Positions 20,192-30,072 are shown, counted from the first letter of the stretch. The stretch is DNA of 53,541 nucleotides from Stenotrophomonas sp. 278 (GCF_003935715.1 NZ_RHPP01000006.1:1-53541); one strand, 5' to 3'. Made by a program: numbers and translations. The notes: a model not told the origin generated them from the sequence alone.

Positions 20192-20313
20192 AAGAGCGAG
20201 ATGGTTGCGGCCTTCCATGCCCGCCCGATGGGCCCTGTGAGCACCGCATACCCCCATCCGAACCGGCCCAGGCAGTGAACAGCAACTCGCCGACGCTTCG
20301 CCGCGCGCAGAAA

Positions 20314-20338
20314 TGAAAAACCCGGCACCAGGCCGGGT
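20314..20338 (-). terminator. Rho-independent terminator of the alpha operon
   Basis: A 7-bp stem ACCCGGC/GCCGGGT, five-base loop, then TTTTTC on the minus strand, 33 bases past the rplQ stop. Marks the end of the large ribosomal block. Confidence 0.9.
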
Positions 20339-20370
20339 CTCTCAGTGAATCTTGAAAACCTGACGAATAC

Positions 20371-20754
20371 TTATTCTTCGACGGCTTCAGCAACGGCCGG
20401 ACGGTCGACCAGTTCGACGTAGGCCATCGGGGCGTTGTCGCCAGCGCGGAAACCGCACTTCAGCAGGCGCAGGTAGCCGCCCGGACGGGTCGCGTAGCGC
20501 GGGCCCAGGATGGTGAACAGGTTGCCCACGGCTTCCTGGTCGCGCAGACGGGCGAAGGCCAGACGGCGGTTGGCGACCGAGTCGACCTTGGCCAGGGTGA
20601 TCAGCGGCTCGGCAACGCGGCGCAGTTCCTTGGCCTTCGGCAGGGTGGTCTTGATCAGTTCGTGCTTGAACAGCGAGGCGGCCATGTTCTTGAACATCGC
20701 TTCGCGGTGGGCACTGGTGCGGCTGAACTTACGGCCGGATTTCTGGTGACGCAT
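20371..20754 (-). CDS. rplQ: 50S ribosomal protein L17
   Basis: 127 residues (E. coli 127). N-terminal [17 protein letters not shown] and the following [18 protein letters not shown] are the family signature. It binds 23S rRNA near the exit tunnel. Last gene of the alpha operon, but separated from rpoA by an unusually long 193-base gap. Confidence 0.98.
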   Translation of the reverse strand: MRHQKSGRKFSRTSAHREAMFKNMAASLFKHELIKTTLPKAKELRRVAEPLITLAKVDSVANRRLAFARLRDQEAVGNLFTILGPRYATRPGGYLRLLKCGFRAGDNAPMAYVELVDRPAVAEAVEE

Positions 20755-20907
20755 GGGTGTGTTTCCTTAAAGAATGTTGGATCGGTTGTGGTTCGCTGTC
20801 GCCTTCCTGGCGCTCAAACTTGGACTGCGGTTGGTCCGATGCCGGCCCTCCTGGCCGACCGTCACCGCAGGCTGTGCGCCTGTCGGTGCGAGGTACTGCG
20901 GTAAAGC

Positions 20908-20929
20908 CCCCGCACCCGAAGGTGCGGGG
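20908..20929 (-). promoter_or_regulatory. Stable hairpin after rpoA
   Basis: A 9-bp stem CCCCGCACC capped by TTCG on the minus strand, 18 bases beyond the rpoA stop and upstream of rplQ. No T run follows at once (GGCTTTACC), so it is more likely a processing or partial attenuation structure than a full terminator. Confidence 0.55.
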
Positions 20930-20947
20930 TAAAGCTGTTTCGCTGGA

Positions 20948-21946
20948 TCAGCCGAGCATGCCGTGCTGGGCAACACCGGCCGGCGGCCAGTTTTCCAGCT
21001 TCATGCCAAGCGAAAGGCCGCGCTGTGCCAGCACTTCCTTGATCTCGGTCAGCGACTTCTTGCCGAGGTTCGGGGTCTTCAGCAGCTCCACTTCGGTCTT
21101 CTGGATCAGATCACCGATGTAGTAGATGCTTTCGGCCTTCAGGCAGTTTGCCGAACGCACGGTCAGTTCCAGGTCGTCGATCGGGCGCAGCAGCACCGGA
21201 TCCACGCCGTTGTTGGCCGGCTTGGCAGCACCGCGATCGCGGTGGGTGAAGTCACCGAACACCGACAGCTGATCGCTCAGGATGTCGGCGGCAGTGCGCA
21301 CGGCTTCCTCGGCGTCGATCGTGCCGTTGGTTTCGATGTCCAGCACCAGCTTGTCCAGGTCGGTGCGCTGTTCCACACGCGCCGCTTCCACCGAGTACGC
21401 CACGCGGCGGACCGGGGAGAACGAAGCGTCCAGCACCAGACGACCGATCGCACGGGTTTCTTCGTCCGGACGACGACGTGCAGCCGCCGGCTGGTAGCCG
21501 AAGCCGCGCTCGACCTTCAGACGCATGTTGATCGCCGTGTCCTTGGTCAGGTGGCAGATCACGTGGTCGGTGTTGAGGATTTCGACATTGTGGTCGACCT
21601 TGATGTCGGCCGCAGTGACGACACCCGGACCCTGCTTGGACAGGGACAGCGTGGCGCTGTCGCCGGTGTGCATGCGGATTGCCACGTCTTTCAGGTTGAG
21701 CAGGACTTCAAGCACGTCCTCCTGCAGACCTTCCAACGTGGTGTACTCGTGCAGCACGCCGTCGATTTCAACTTCCGTGATGGCGAAGCCCGGGATGGAC
21801 GACAGCAGCACGCGACGCAGGGCATTGCCCAGCGTATGCCCGTAACCACGCTCCAAGGGTTCGATGACGACCTTGGCGCGGGTGTCGGTAAGGCGTTCGA
21901 TCTGCGGACCGCGAGGACGCAGAACCTGGTTGGCGGTAACCGTCAT
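20948..21946 (-). CDS. rpoA: DNA-directed RNA polymerase subunit alpha
   Basis: 332 residues (E. coli 329). The N-terminal domain (1-235) dimerises and docks beta/beta'; [18 protein letters not shown] is the dimer-interface signature. After a linker with charged residues (about 236-250), the C-terminal domain contacts UP elements and activators through the [11 protein letters not shown] helix and the [11 protein letters not shown] helix. GGAGAA before the ATG at 21946 fixes the start; an upstream in-frame ATG has no RBS. Confidence 0.98.
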   Translation of the reverse strand: MTVTANQVLRPRGPQIERLTDTRAKVVIEPLERGYGHTLGNALRRVLLSSIPGFAITEVEIDGVLHEYTTLEGLQEDVLEVLLNLKDVAIRMHTGDSATLSLSKQGPGVVTAADIKVDHNVEILNTDHVICHLTKDTAINMRLKVERGFGYQPAAARRRPDEETRAIGRLVLDASFSPVRRVAYSVEAARVEQRTDLDKLVLDIETNGTIDAEEAVRTAADILSDQLSVFGDFTHRDRGAAKPANNGVDPVLLRPIDDLELTVRSANCLKAESIYYIGDLIQKTEVELLKTPNLGKKSLTEIKEVLAQRGLSLGMKLENWPPAGVAQHGMLG

Positions 21947-22003
21947 GTTTGCGGGTTCTCCTAGTGAACACCCCGGCCGTCGCCGGGGGTTCTCCAATGT
22001 GAA

Positions 22004-22633
22004 TTACTTCGAATACAACTCGACGATCAGCGCTTCGTTGATATCCGCAGGCAGGTCCGAACGATCCGGAACCGCCTTGAAGATGCCGGCGAACTTGGCC
22101 GCATCGACTTCAATCCACGACGGACGCAGGTCGTGCGAGCTGGACACGGTCAGGGCTTCCTGTACGCGCAGCTGCTTGGCAGCCTTTTCCGACAGCGCGA
22201 CAGCGTCGCCGGCCTTGACCTGGTACGAAGCCAGGTTCACCGACTTGCCGTTCACGGTGACGCCGCGGTGCGAGACCAGCTGACGGGCAGCCGGACGGGT
22301 CACAGCGAAGCCCATGCGGTACACGACGTTGTCCAGACGGGTTTCCAGCAGCTGCAGCAGGTTCTCGCCGGTGTTGCCCTTCTTGGTCGAGGCCTTCTTG
22401 TAGTAGTTGCGGAACTGACGCTCCAGCAGGCCGTAGATACGCTTGACCTTCTGCTTTTCACGCAGCTGGGTGGCGTAGTCGGACAGCTTGCCCTTGCGGG
22501 CGGTCGCGCCGTGCTGGCCGGGCTTCTGCTCCAGCTTGCACTTGGAGTCCAGCGCACGGGCCGGGCTCTTGAGGGAAAGGTCGGCGCCTTCGCGGCGGGC
22601 GAGCTTACAGGTAGGACCGATATAACGAGCCAT
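22004..22633 (-). CDS. rpsD: 30S ribosomal protein S4
   Basis: 209 residues. Binds 16S rRNA early in assembly and helps form the mRNA entry site; in E. coli it represses the alpha operon. N-terminal [16 protein letters not shown] and the S4 RNA-binding domain (about 97-160, [12 protein letters not shown]...HRGVTVNGK) are clear. Only Cys9 and Cys32 are seen in the N-terminus, so it is the zinc-free type. A good AAAGGAG box precedes it. Confidence 0.98.
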   Translation of the reverse strand: MARYIGPTCKLARREGADLSLKSPARALDSKCKLEQKPGQHGATARKGKLSDYATQLREKQKVKRIYGLLERQFRNYYKKASTKKGNTGENLLQLLETRLDNVVYRMGFAVTRPAARQLVSHRGVTVNGKSVNLASYQVKAGDAVALSEKAAKQLRVQEALTVSSSHDLRPSWIEVDAAKFAGIFKAVPDRSDLPADINEALIVELYSK

Positions 22634-22647
22634 TTCTTATCGCTCCT

Positions 22648-23037
22648 TTAGACGCGACGCTTCTTCGGCGGACGGCACCCGTTGTGCGGGATTGGCGTCA
22701 CGTCGATGATGTTGGTGATCTTGTAGCCCACGTTGTTCAGCGAGCGCACGGCCGACTCACGACCCGGACCCGGGCCCTTGATGCGGACTTCCAGGGACTT
22801 GACGCCGTAGTCGAGCGCGGCGCGGCCGGCCTTTTCGGCAGCCACCTGGGCAGCGAACGGGGTGGACTTACGCGAACCGCGGAAGCCAGCGCCACCGGAG
22901 GTCGCCCACGACAGCGCATTGCCCTGACGGTCGGTGATGGTCACGATGGTGTTGTTGAAAGAAGCGTGGACGTGGGCGACGCCGTCAGTGACGACGCGCT
23001 TGATCTTCTTCTTGGTCTTAGCGACGGGCTTAGCCAT
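22648..23037 (-). CDS. rpsK: 30S ribosomal protein S11
   Basis: 129 residues (E. coli 129). Platform protein that contacts 16S rRNA and the Shine-Dalgarno helix. Recognised by [29 protein letters not shown] and the basic C-terminus ending PPKKRRV. 14 bases before rpsD. Confidence 0.98.
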   Translation of the reverse strand: MAKPVAKTKKKIKRVVTDGVAHVHASFNNTIVTITDRQGNALSWATSGGAGFRGSRKSTPFAAQVAAEKAGRAALDYGVKSLEVRIKGPGPGRESAVRSLNNVGYKITNIIDVTPIPHNGCRPPKKRRV

Positions 23038-23049
23038 TTCTTAGGTCCC

Positions 23050-23406
23050 TTACTTCCTGATCGCCTTGCGCGGGCCCTTGCGGGTGCGGGCGTTGGTACG
23101 GGTGCGCTGGCCGCGCAGCGGCAGACCACGACGGTGACGCAGACCGCGGTAGCAGCCCAGGTCCATCAGGCGCTTGATCGCGATACCGATTTCACGGCGC
23201 AGATCGCCTTCCACGATGTACTTGGCCACTTCCGAGCGCAGACGCTCGATTTCCGGCTCCGACAGATCGCGGATCTTGGTGGTCGAAGTGACGCCTGCGG
23301 CTTCGCAGACCTTCTTCGAACGGGTACGGCCGATGCCGTAAATGCTTTGCAACCCGACCCAGACGTGCTTCTGGGCTGGCAGGTTGACGCCTGCAATACG
23401 CGCCAT
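23050..23406 (-). CDS. rpsM: 30S ribosomal protein S13
   Basis: 118 residues from the ATG at 23406 with GGAGAA upstream; the frame stays open further but without family sequence. Head protein contacting 50S (bridge B1) and the P-site tRNA. Signature [23 protein letters not shown] and the basic tail [18 protein letters not shown]. First gene of the alpha group; no rpmJ lies between it and secY. Confidence 0.98.
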   Translation of the reverse strand: MARIAGVNLPAQKHVWVGLQSIYGIGRTRSKKVCEAAGVTSTTKIRDLSEPEIERLRSEVAKYIVEGDLRREIGIAIKRLMDLGCYRGLRHRRGLPLRGQRTRTNARTRKGPRKAIRK

Positions 23407-23770
23407 GACGCGGTTCTCCAGCTGAGTGATGGCCGACAGCGCACCCAAGGCGCGCCAATCCGGCAGGATGGATCAAAAAAGTGAACTAGCGATACTAACA
23501 AGGTTCCGGTTTACTTGGAAGTCCGTGAAACCAGGAAAGGTTTCATGAACCCGGCCCAGGGAGTGTGCCCAGGCTCCGGCGCCGGACCAGGTTGACCCCG
23601 GAACAAGCCACTTGCGTGCCCTGCCCCGGTGCCGCCCGCGCTACTCCCGCGCGGGACGACCCGATCACACCCCCACCCGGAACCGCTGCGGGGGCCGCCC
23701 TTCGTTTGTGTGGCCAGGTCCGCGAAGCGGAGGACCATCACGTCAGGAAGACGATAGTGTAACAGCCGAA
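23407..23770. other. secY-rpsM intergenic region, rpmJ absent
   Basis: 364 bases with no L36 reading frame on the minus strand. It includes a perfect 7-bp inverted repeat TGAAACC/GGTTTCA at 23526-23545 and the candidate alpha promoter at 23492-23520. The rest (23570-23770) is GC-rich with no gene seen. Confidence 0.65.
23492..23520 (-). promoter_or_regulatory. Candidate promoter of the alpha operon
   Basis: On the minus strand TTCCAA is followed after 17 bases by TAGTAT, four of six matches each, about 86 bases upstream of the rpsM ATG. The 7-bp inverted repeat lies just upstream of the -35. Confidence 0.45.
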
Positions 23771-25126
23771 TCAGCCGCGAGCAAAGCCGCCGCGGTTGCC
23801 ACCCTTCAGGTTGGCCTTCTTCAACAGGCTTTCGTACTGGTGCGACATCAGGTGCGCCTGGATCTGGGCGATGAAGTCCATCACCACCACCACCACGATC
23901 AGCAGCGAGGTGCCGCCGAAGTAGAACGACGCATTCAGCTGCGAACGCATGATTTCCGGCAACAGGCAGACGATGACCAGGTAGGCCGAGCCGGCCGCGG
24001 TCAGGCGGGTCAGCACGCCGTCGATGTAGTCGGCGGTGGCCTTGCCCGGACGGATGCCCGGAATCAGCGCGCCCGACTTCTTCAGGTTGTCGGCGGTTTC
24101 CTGCGAGTTGAACACCAGCGCGGTGTAGAAGAACGCGAAACCGGTGATCAGCACGGCGAACACGATCATGTGCAGCGGCTCAGCCGGGCCCAGGGCGTTG
24201 GCGAGCTTCTGCAGCCACGTCGCCGAGCTGGCCTGGCCGGACCACATGGCCAGGGTGGTCGGGAACGCCAGGATGCTGGAGGCGAAGATGGCCGGAATCA
24301 CGCCCGCCATGTTCAGCTTCAGCGGCAGGAACGAGGTCTGGTTCATGTACGCGTTGCGGCCGCCCTGGCGGCGCGCGTAGTTCACCGTGATGCGGCGCTG
24401 GCCGCGCTCGACGAACACCACGAAGAAGGTGAAGACCAGCACCACCAACGCGATCAGCAGCAGCTGGATGAACTGGATGTTGCCGTCCTGGTAGGCGTCG
24501 AAGGTGTGGATGACCGCACCCGGCAGACCCGCCACGATACCAGCGAAGATGATCAGCGACACACCGTTGCCGATGCCGCGCTCGGTGACCTGCTCGCCCA
24601 CCCACATCAGGAAGATGGTGCCGGCGGTCAGCGCGACCACGGCGGTCAGCACGAAGCCCATGCCCGGGGCGTACACGACCGGTGCGCCGGTCGGGGACAG
24701 TTGGTTCTGCAGCGCCAGCGCAATGCTGCCGCCCTGCACCACCGCCAGAAGCACGGCGCCGATGCGGGAATACTGGGTGATCTTGCGGCGACCGGATTCA
24801 CCTTCCTTCTGCAGCGCCTTCAGCGCCGGGAAGATGTGAACGGCCAGCTGCATCACGATCGATGCCGAGATGTACGGCATCACGTTCAGCGCGAAAATGC
24901 TGAAACGGTGCAGGGCGCCGCCCGAGAACATGTTGAACATGTCCACGATACCGCCGCCCTGCGCCTGCATGAGCGCAAGCATGGCATCGGGATTGACGCC
25001 CGGCACCGGCACATAACAGCCGATGCGATAGACGATCAATGCCCCGAGGACGAACAGCAGACGCTGGCGAAGTTCCGTGAACTTGCCGAGCCCGCCGCCG
25101 AGGTTACCAATGCCCGCTTGCGCCAT
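23771..25126 (-). CDS. secY: Protein translocase subunit SecY
   Basis: 451 residues (E. coli 443). Pore of the Sec translocon in the inner membrane, partner of SecE and SecG. Ten membrane helices can be followed from [19 protein letters not shown] (TM1) to [26 protein letters not shown] after TM8 and a final [14 protein letters not shown]. The plug region with [12 protein letters not shown] and the cytosolic loop containing [21 protein letters not shown] are typical. Three bases after rplO, so translation is probably coupled. Confidence 0.98.
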   Translation of the reverse strand: MAQAGIGNLGGGLGKFTELRQRLLFVLGALIVYRIGCYVPVPGVNPDAMLALMQAQGGGIVDMFNMFSGGALHRFSIFALNVMPYISASIVMQLAVHIFPALKALQKEGESGRRKITQYSRIGAVLLAVVQGGSIALALQNQLSPTGAPVVYAPGMGFVLTAVVALTAGTIFLMWVGEQVTERGIGNGVSLIIFAGIVAGLPGAVIHTFDAYQDGNIQFIQLLLIALVVLVFTFFVVFVERGQRRITVNYARRQGGRNAYMNQTSFLPLKLNMAGVIPAIFASSILAFPTTLAMWSGQASSATWLQKLANALGPAEPLHMIVFAVLITGFAFFYTALVFNSQETADNLKKSGALIPGIRPGKATADYIDGVLTRLTAAGSAYLVIVCLLPEIMRSQLNASFYFGGTSLLIVVVVVMDFIAQIQAHLMSHQYESLLKKANLKGGNRGGFARG

Positions 25127-25129
25127 GTC

Positions 25130-25573
25130 TTACTCCTGTACGCTGCCGCCGGCAGCTTCGATCGCGGCCTTGGCACCGGCCGTTGCAGCAACACCCTTCA
25201 GGGTGAACGCCTTGGTCACTTCGCCCTTGACGACGATCTTGGCCTTCTTGGCGGTGCTCGGCACCAGCTTGGCGGCGCGCAGCGCGGCGAAGTCGATCTC
25301 ACCGGCTTCCAGACGATCCAGCTGATACAGCAGCACTTCAGCGGTGTCCTTGGCGATCGGCGAACGGAAGCCGATCTTCGGCAGACGACGCTGCATGGGG
25401 GTCTGGCCGCCTTCGAAGCCAGCCTTGATCTTGCCGCCACCCTTACGGGCGAACGAACCCTTGTGGCCGCGGCCGGCAGTCTTGCCCAGGCCCGAACCGA
25501 TACCGCGACCGACGCGGGTGCGCTCGGTGCGGGCGCCCGGTGCCGGGCTCAGATCATTGAGACGCATGGTCAT
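25130..25573 (-). CDS. rplO: 50S ribosomal protein L15
   Basis: 147 residues from the ATG at 25573, chosen because GAGGAAT lies at the right distance; ATG at 25567 is the alternative. Late-assembly 50S protein. Gly/Arg/Lys-rich N-terminus (RVGRGIGSGLGKTAGRGHKG) and GFEGGQTPMQRRLPKIGF are diagnostic. Confidence 0.97.
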   Translation of the reverse strand: MTMRLNDLSPAPGARTERTRVGRGIGSGLGKTAGRGHKGSFARKGGGKIKAGFEGGQTPMQRRLPKIGFRSPIAKDTAEVLLYQLDRLEAGEIDFAALRAAKLVPSTAKKAKIVVKGEVTKAFTLKGVAATAGAKAAIEAAGGSVQE

Positions 25574-25577
25574 TGGA

Positions 25578-25769
25578 TTATTCCTCAACCTTGACGAGGT
25601 ACTGGACCTTGTTGATCAGACCACGAACCTGCGGGCTGTCTTTCAGCTCACGCACGTCGTTCAGCTTGTTCAGGCCCAGGGCGCGCACCGACAGGCGGTG
25701 CTTGGACTGGGTGCCGCGCAGGCCACCTACCAGACGGACCTTCACGGTCTTGTTGGACGCATCAGCCAT
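25578..25769 (-). CDS. rpmD: 50S ribosomal protein L30
   Basis: 63 residues. Short bacterial L30 with [28 protein letters not shown]. Its start overlaps the end of rpsE by 8 bases, and rplO follows after 4 bases. Confidence 0.97.
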   Translation of the reverse strand: MADASNKTVKVRLVGGLRGTQSKHRLSVRALGLNKLNDVRELKDSPQVRGLINKVQYLVKVEE

Positions 25770-26304
25770 GGTTGAGTTCCTCCACCTTCTTGCCGCGCTT
25801 GGCCGCGATGCGGGCCGGCGACTGCATGTCGGTCAGACCCTTCAGCGTGGCGCGAACCAGGTTGATCGGGTTACGCGAACCGACGGCCTTGGCCAGCACG
25901 TTCTTCACGCCAACGGCTTCCAGCACGGCGCGCATGGCACCGCCGGCGATCACACCGGTACCTTCCGAAGCCGGCATCATGAACACACGGGCTGCGCCGT
26001 GGCCGGCCTTGACCGGGTGCCACAGGGTACCGTTGTTCAGATCGACGGTGGCCAGGTTCTTGCGAGCCTGCTCCATCGACTTCTGGATGGCGACCGGCAC
26101 TTCGCGGGCCTTGCCATAACCAAAACCGACCTTGCCTTCGCCGTCGCCGACCACGGTCAGGGCGGTGAAGGTGAACTGACGGCCACCCTTGACGGTCTTG
26201 CTGACGCGGTTGACCGCGACCAGCTTTTCGATCATGCCGTCATCGACTTTCTCTTCGCGGTTACGGTCGCGATCGCGACCCCGCTGCTGACGTTCTTCTG
26301 CCAT
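25762..26304 (-). CDS. rpsE: 30S ribosomal protein S5
   Basis: 180 residues from the ATG at 26304 (AAGGAAT upstream). Decoding fidelity and mRNA helicase function at the entry tunnel. The N-terminus has a charged extension ([22 protein letters not shown]) longer than in E. coli. It precedes the double-stranded RNA-binding-like fold with [20 protein letters not shown], which includes the spectinomycin-contact loop. 157-base gap to rplR upstream. Confidence 0.97.
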   Translation of the reverse strand: MAEERQQRGRDRDRNREEKVDDGMIEKLVAVNRVSKTVKGGRQFTFTALTVVGDGEGKVGFGYGKAREVPVAIQKSMEQARKNLATVDLNNGTLWHPVKAGHGAARVFMMPASEGTGVIAGGAMRAVLEAVGVKNVLAKAVGSRNPINLVRATLKGLTDMQSPARIAAKRGKKVEELNHG

Positions 26305-26461
26305 GTTGATTCCTTGATTGATGGGTATGTACGGCTCAGGGCCGCTTATAGCTGTGAGTTGAAGCGGTGGATCGAACGCCCCTGCAGAAGAAGGACGTCG
26401 CCCGGCACAGCCCGTGCCGGCAGGCAGGCGGAAGCGGGGCCAGGCCCCGCTCCCTTGTCCC
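26305..26461 (-). promoter_or_regulatory. Structured rplR-rpsE intergenic region
   Basis: 157 bases in a part of the operon where other gaps are under 45. It holds a perfect AGCGGGGCC/GGCCCCGCT 9-bp inverted repeat with a single central base (26433-26451), right after the rplR stop. A second imperfect stem CCCGGCACAG/CCGTGCCGGC follows at about 26401-26421. It could be a processing or attenuation site. Function unknown. Confidence 0.5.
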
Positions 26462-26815
26462 TTAGAACTGCAGGCCGCCTTCGCGGGCTGCGTCGGCCAG
26501 TGCCTTGATGCGGCCGTGGTAGCGGTAGCCCGAACGGTCGAAAGCGACCTTCTCGATGCCCGCGGCCTTGGCGCGCTCGGCAACCAGCTTGCCCACCTTG
26601 GCGGCGGCGTCGCTGTTCTTGCCGTTCTTCAGGCCTTCCTTGACGTCGGCCTGGGTGGTGTTGGCCGCAGCCAGCACCTTGGAGCCGTCGGCGGTGAAGA
26701 CCTGTGCGTACAGGTGCTGACCGGTGCGCAGCACCGACAGACGCGGCACGCCCAGTTCGCGGATGTGTGCACGGGTCGACTTGGCGCGACGCAGACGAGC
26801 GATGTTCTTGTTCAT
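26462..26815 (-). CDS. rplR: 50S ribosomal protein L18
   Basis: 117 residues (E. coli 117). Binds 5S rRNA with L5. Recognised by [33 protein letters not shown] and the C-terminal [29 protein letters not shown]. Confidence 0.98.
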   Translation of the reverse strand: MNKNIARLRRAKSTRAHIRELGVPRLSVLRTGQHLYAQVFTADGSKVLAAANTTQADVKEGLKNGKNSDAAAKVGKLVAERAKAAGIEKVAFDRSGYRYHGRIKALADAAREGGLQF

Positions 26816-26856
26816 GATCTTGGTCCTTGAAAGCTGAAGGGCTGGCGGGAAATGCC

Positions 26857-27384
26857 TTACGCCTTCTTGGCTTCCTTACGAATGATGACTTCGCCGGCGT
26901 ACTTCACACCCTTGCCCTTGTAGGGCTCCGGCGGACGGTAGCCACGGATCTTGGCAGCGACTTCACCGACCTGCTGCTTGTCAGCGCCCTGGACCACGAT
27001 TTCGGTCTGGGTCGGGGTGGTGATGGTGATGCCTTCCGGTGCGACGAACACGACCGGGTGCGAGAAACCGAGCGACAGGTTCAGGTCCTTGCCCTGCATG
27101 GCAGCGCGGTAACCCACGCCGACCAGTTCAAGCTTGCGCTCGAAACCTTCGCTCACGCCCTTGACCATGTTGGCCAGGATGGCGCGCACGGTGCCGGTCA
27201 GTGCGACCAGGCTTGCATCGTTCGCGGCCAGGGTGGCAACGCCGTCTGCAACGGTGATTTCAACGCCGGCGACCTTCGGCAGCGACAGGGTGCCCTTCGG
27301 ACCCTTCACGCTGACGGATTCCGGCTGGATGTTCAGTTCAACGCCCTTGGGCAGGTTGACCGGCTTCTTGGCTACGCGGGACAT
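26857..27384 (-). CDS. rplF: 50S ribosomal protein L6
   Basis: 175 residues (E. coli 177). Lies near the factor-binding centre and sarcin-ricin loop. Two repeated L6 folds; the C-terminal signature [24 protein letters not shown] is complete. Confidence 0.98.
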   Translation of the reverse strand: MSRVAKKPVNLPKGVELNIQPESVSVKGPKGTLSLPKVAGVEITVADGVATLAANDASLVALTGTVRAILANMVKGVSEGFERKLELVGVGYRAAMQGKDLNLSLGFSHPVVFVAPEGITITTPTQTEIVVQGADKQQVGEVAAKIRGYRPPEPYKGKGVKYAGEVIIRKEAKKA

Positions 27385-27402
27385 AGTGGACTCCTTCTCG
27401 CC

Positions 27403-27801
27403 TTAGGCCACGAAGCACAGGACTTCGCCGCCGACGCCCAGCTGGCGCGCCTGCGCATCAGTCATGATGCCCTTGGAGGTGGAAATGATGGCAATACCCA
27501 GGCCGTTCAGGACCTTCGGCAGTTCAGCCTTGCCGCGGTACTGGCGCAGGCCCGAACGCGAGAAGCGCTTCAGGGTCGCGATGACCGGCTTGCCTTCGAA
27601 ATACTTCAGGACGATTTCGAGTTCGGCCTTGTTGTTTTCGGTCTTGGTCACGCGCAGGTCGGTGATGTAGCCCTCGGCCTTCAGCACTTCTGCGATTGCA
27701 ACCTTGATCTTGGAGGACGGTGCCTTCACCGTCTGCTTGCCAACCGCGGCCGCATTCTTGATGCGTACCAGCAGGTCGGCGATGGGATCAGTCATGCTCA
27801 T
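27403..27801 (-). CDS. rpsH: 30S ribosomal protein S8
   Basis: 132 residues (E. coli 130). Central 16S rRNA-domain binder; in E. coli it represses spc operon translation. N-terminal [17 protein letters not shown] and C-terminal [26 protein letters not shown] are the family ends. AAAGGG precedes the ATG at 27801; ATG at 27795 is the alternative. Unusually, 210 bases and a terminator separate it from rpsN. Confidence 0.98.
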   Translation of the reverse strand: MSMTDPIADLLVRIKNAAAVGKQTVKAPSSKIKVAIAEVLKAEGYITDLRVTKTENNKAELEIVLKYFEGKPVIATLKRFSRSGLRQYRGKAELPKVLNGLGIAIISTSKGIMTDAQARQLGVGGEVLCFVA

Positions 27802-27917
27802 TAGTCAAACCCTTTGAGTGCACCGATATCCGCTTTCGCGAAAATCTTGCTTGTAGTCCTGGGATGGGCCAGGCCCCTTCACACACGCCCTGCCCCGATG
27901 GACGGGACAGAAGCGGG

Positions 27918-27923
27918 AGTATA
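27918..27923 (-). promoter_or_regulatory. Candidate -10 box downstream of the internal terminator
   Basis: TATACT on the minus strand, just past the terminator T run and about 117 bases before the rpsH start. No recognisable -35 at 16-18 bases, where the terminator stem lies. Weak on its own. Confidence 0.3.
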
Positions 27924-27927
27924 CGAC

Positions 27928-27955
27928 AAAAAGAGCCCGACTTGCGTCGGGCCCT
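27928..27955 (-). terminator. Intrinsic terminator inside the spc operon (rpsN-rpsH)
   Basis: A 7-bp core GCCCGAC/GTCGGGC, extended by three further pairs, with a GCAA loop, then CTTTTTG on the minus strand. Located 57 bases after the rpsN stop. All sequence hallmarks of a rho-independent terminator or attenuator are present. Confidence 0.85.
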
Positions 27956-28011
27956 TTCGGGAGGAAATGAACCTGAATGGATTCATCTCCTGTCCAGGGA
28001 TTGCTCCCCTG

Positions 28012-28317
28012 TTACCAGCTGGCCTTGCGCAGGCCCGGCACGTCGCCACGCATGGTGGCTTCGCGCAGCTTGTTACGGCCCAGGCCGAACTTGCTGTACA
28101 CGCCACGCGGACGGCCCGACAGCTCGCAACGGTTGCGGTGGCGGCTCGGCGACGAATCGCGCGGCAGCTTCTGCAACTTGATCACGGCTTCTGCCTTTTC
28201 GTCGTACGAAGCGGTCGTGCTGGAGATGATCTTCTTCAGCTCTTCGCGCTTGCCGGCGTACTTGGCAGCGAGCTTGGCACGCTTCAGATCGCGGTTGACC
28301 ATGGAGGTCTTAGCCAT
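28012..28317 (-). CDS. rpsN: 30S ribosomal protein S14 (long, zinc-free form)
   Basis: 101 residues, the long form without the CxxC zinc motifs. Head protein near the A and P sites. Signature [21 protein letters not shown] and [28 protein letters not shown]. Confidence 0.98.
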   Translation of the reverse strand: MAKTSMVNRDLKRAKLAAKYAGKREELKKIISSTTASYDEKAEAVIKLQKLPRDSSPSRHRNRCELSGRPRGVYSKFGLGRNKLREATMRGDVPGLRKASW

Positions 28318-28335
28318 TTCGATATCCTCGACGTA

Positions 28336-28878
28336 TCAGTTACGGAACGGGAACTTGAACGCTGCGAGCAGCGCCTTCGCTTCCGCGTCGGTCTTGGCGG
28401 TGGTGGTGATGGCGATATCCATGCCGCGGATCGCGTCGACGGCGTCGAAGTCGATTTCCGGGAAGATGATCTGCTCCTTCACACCCATGTTGAAGTTGCC
28501 GCGACCGTCGAATGAACGACCGGAAACACCACGGAAGTCGCGCACGCGCGGCAGCGAGATGTTGATCAGGCGGTCCAGGAACTCATACATCTTGGCACGA
28601 CGCAGCGTGGTCTTGCAGCCAATCGGCCAGCCATCACGGATCTTGAACGAAGCCACCGAAATACGGGACTTGGTCACGACCGGCTTCTGGCCGGAGATCT
28701 TGGACATGTCAGCAACGGCATTTTCCAGGATCTTCTTGTTGGTCGCCGCTTCGCCGACACCCATGTTCAGGGTGACCTTGACCAGCTTGGGGACCTGCAT
28801 CGGATTGGTGTAGCCGAACTGCTTCATCAGCGCCGGCACCACTTCGTCCTTGTAGAACTTTTCGAGACGGGAAGTCAT
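28336..28878 (-). CDS. rplE: 50S ribosomal protein L5
   Basis: 180 residues from the ATG at 28878; GAGGA lies eight bases upstream, while the in-frame GTG at 28884 is too close to it. Binds 5S rRNA and contacts P-site t[20 protein letters not shown] at the start and the [23 protein letters not shown] block are characteristic. Confidence 0.97.
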   Translation of the reverse strand: MTSRLEKFYKDEVVPALMKQFGYTNPMQVPKLVKVTLNMGVGEAATNKKILENAVADMSKISGQKPVVTKSRISVASFKIRDGWPIGCKTTLRRAKMYEFLDRLINISLPRVRDFRGVSGRSFDGRGNFNMGVKEQIIFPEIDFDAVDAIRGMDIAITTTAKTDAEAKALLAAFKFPFRN

Positions 28879-28889
28879 CTTCACATTCC

Positions 28890-29207
28890 TCAGGCGTCGA
28901 GCGCCTCACCGCTGGAGCGGAACACACGCAGTTTGCGTCCATCCTCCAGCACCTTGAAGCCAACGCGTTCGCCCTTGCCCGAAGCCGGGTTCAGCACATT
29001 CACGTTGGAGATATGGATCGAAGCTTCACGCTCGACCACGCCGCCGGCAACGCCTGCCTGCGGGTTCGGCTTGGTGTGGCGCTTGACGATGTTCACGTTG
29101 GCGACGATCACACGATCGCCGTCGACGCGGACGACTTCGCCCTGCTTGCCCTTGTCCTTGCCGGTGTTGACGACGACCTGGTCGCCCTTCTTGATACGGT
29201 TAGCCAT
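28890..29207 (-). CDS. rplX: 50S ribosomal protein L24
   Basis: 105 residues. Assembly initiator with a KOW motif at the start ([21 protein letters not shown]). Clear CAGGAGAT before the ATG. Confidence 0.98.
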   Translation of the reverse strand: MANRIKKGDQVVVNTGKDKGKQGEVVRVDGDRVIVANVNIVKRHTKPNPQAGVAGGVVEREASIHISNVNVLNPASGKGERVGFKVLEDGRKLRVFRSSGEALDA

Positions 29208-29223
29208 GATTATCTCCTGTCGC

Positions 29224-29592
29224 TCACAGCACTTCGGGAGCGAGCGAGACGATCTTCATGAACTTCTCGGAACGAAGTTCACGGGTCACCGGCCCGAAGA
29301 TGCGGGTGCCGATCGGCTCTTGCTTGTTGTTGAGCAGGACCGCGGCGTTGCCGTCGAAACGGATCAGCGAGCCATCGGCGCGACGCACACCCTTGCGGGT
29401 ACGCACCACGACGGCGTCATACACTTCACCCTTCTTGACCTTGCCGCGCGGGATCGCATCCTTCACGGTGACCTTGATGATGTCACCGATGTGCGCGTAA
29501 CGGCGCTTGGAACCACCCAGCACCTTGATGCACATCAGTTCCTTGGCACCGGAGTTGTCCGCGACGTCAAGGTAGCTCTGCATCTGGATCAT
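29224..29592 (-). CDS. rplN: 50S ribosomal protein L14
   Basis: 122 residues. Sits at the subunit interface (bridges B5/B8). [27 protein letters not shown] and [25 protein letters not shown] mark both ends. First gene of the spc group by E. coli convention; here only 13 bases from rpsQ. Confidence 0.98.
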   Translation of the reverse strand: MIQMQSYLDVADNSGAKELMCIKVLGGSKRRYAHIGDIIKVTVKDAIPRGKVKKGEVYDAVVVRTRKGVRRADGSLIRFDGNAAVLLNNKQEPIGTRIFGPVTRELRSEKFMKIVSLAPEVL

Positions 29593-29605
29593 GATTCAGA
29601 TCTCC

Positions 29606-29875
29606 TTATTGAGCCGCACGCGTGATGACTTCCACCACGCGCCAGTTCTTGGTCTTGGACATCGGAGCAATCTCGGTCACGCGCACGACGTCGCCTTCAT
29701 TGCAGGCGTTGTCGGCATCGTGAGCGTGAAGCTTGGTCGAGCGCTTGATGTACTTGCCGTACAGGGCGTGCTTGACCTGGCGCTCCACCAACACGGTGAC
29801 CGTCTTGTCCATCTTGTTGCTGACGACACGGCCTTCGACCGTGCGCAGCGTCTTCTTGTCGTTGTTATCGCTCAT
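29606..29875 (-). CDS. rpsQ: 30S ribosomal protein S17
   Basis: 89 residues. OB-fold 16S rRNA binder. [23 protein letters not shown] and [15 protein letters not shown] are diagnostic. Last gene of the S10 group. Confidence 0.98.
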   Translation of the reverse strand: MSDNNDKKTLRTVEGRVVSNKMDKTVTVLVERQVKHALYGKYIKRSTKLHAHDADNACNEGDVVRVTEIAPMSKTKNWRVVEVITRAAQ

Positions 29876-29886
29876 AGCGGCCGTCC

Positions 29887-30072
29887 TTACTTCTTGCTGC
29901 CGAGCAGGGTCTTGACGCGAGCGATCTCGCGGCGGACCCGGCGGGTTTCGTGAGTCTTCGGCAGCTGCCCGGTGACCTGCTGCATGCGGAGCGAGAACTG
30001 CTCCTTACGCAGATCGGTCAGGTGGGCGTTCAGTTCGTCAGCCGACTTTTCGCGAAGTTGTTTGATGTCCAT
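29887..30072 (-). CDS. rpmC: 50S ribosomal protein L29
   Basis: 61 residues, two-helix protein at the tunnel exit next to L23. [18 protein letters not shown] and [17 protein letters not shown]. Its start overlaps the rplP stop by one base. Confidence 0.97.
   Translation of the reverse strand: MDIKQLREKSADELNAHLTDLRKEQFSLRMQQVTGQLPKTHETRRVRREIARVKTLLGSKK

Larger units (their letters stand above)
19892..20313. other. dsbB-rplQ intergenic region
   Basis: About 420 bases without a credible gene. It contains a 104-base nested inverted repeat (20021-20124) and a GTAG REP (20170-20191). The two facing genes are both leftward, so it separates the end of the alpha operon from dsbB and should contain the dsbB promoter, which I could not pin down. 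Confidence 0.6.

Noticed and set aside
23612-25594. Plus-strand open frame of 660 codons antisense to secY and rplO
   Set aside because: His/Gln/Arg-rich mirror frame of certain genes.
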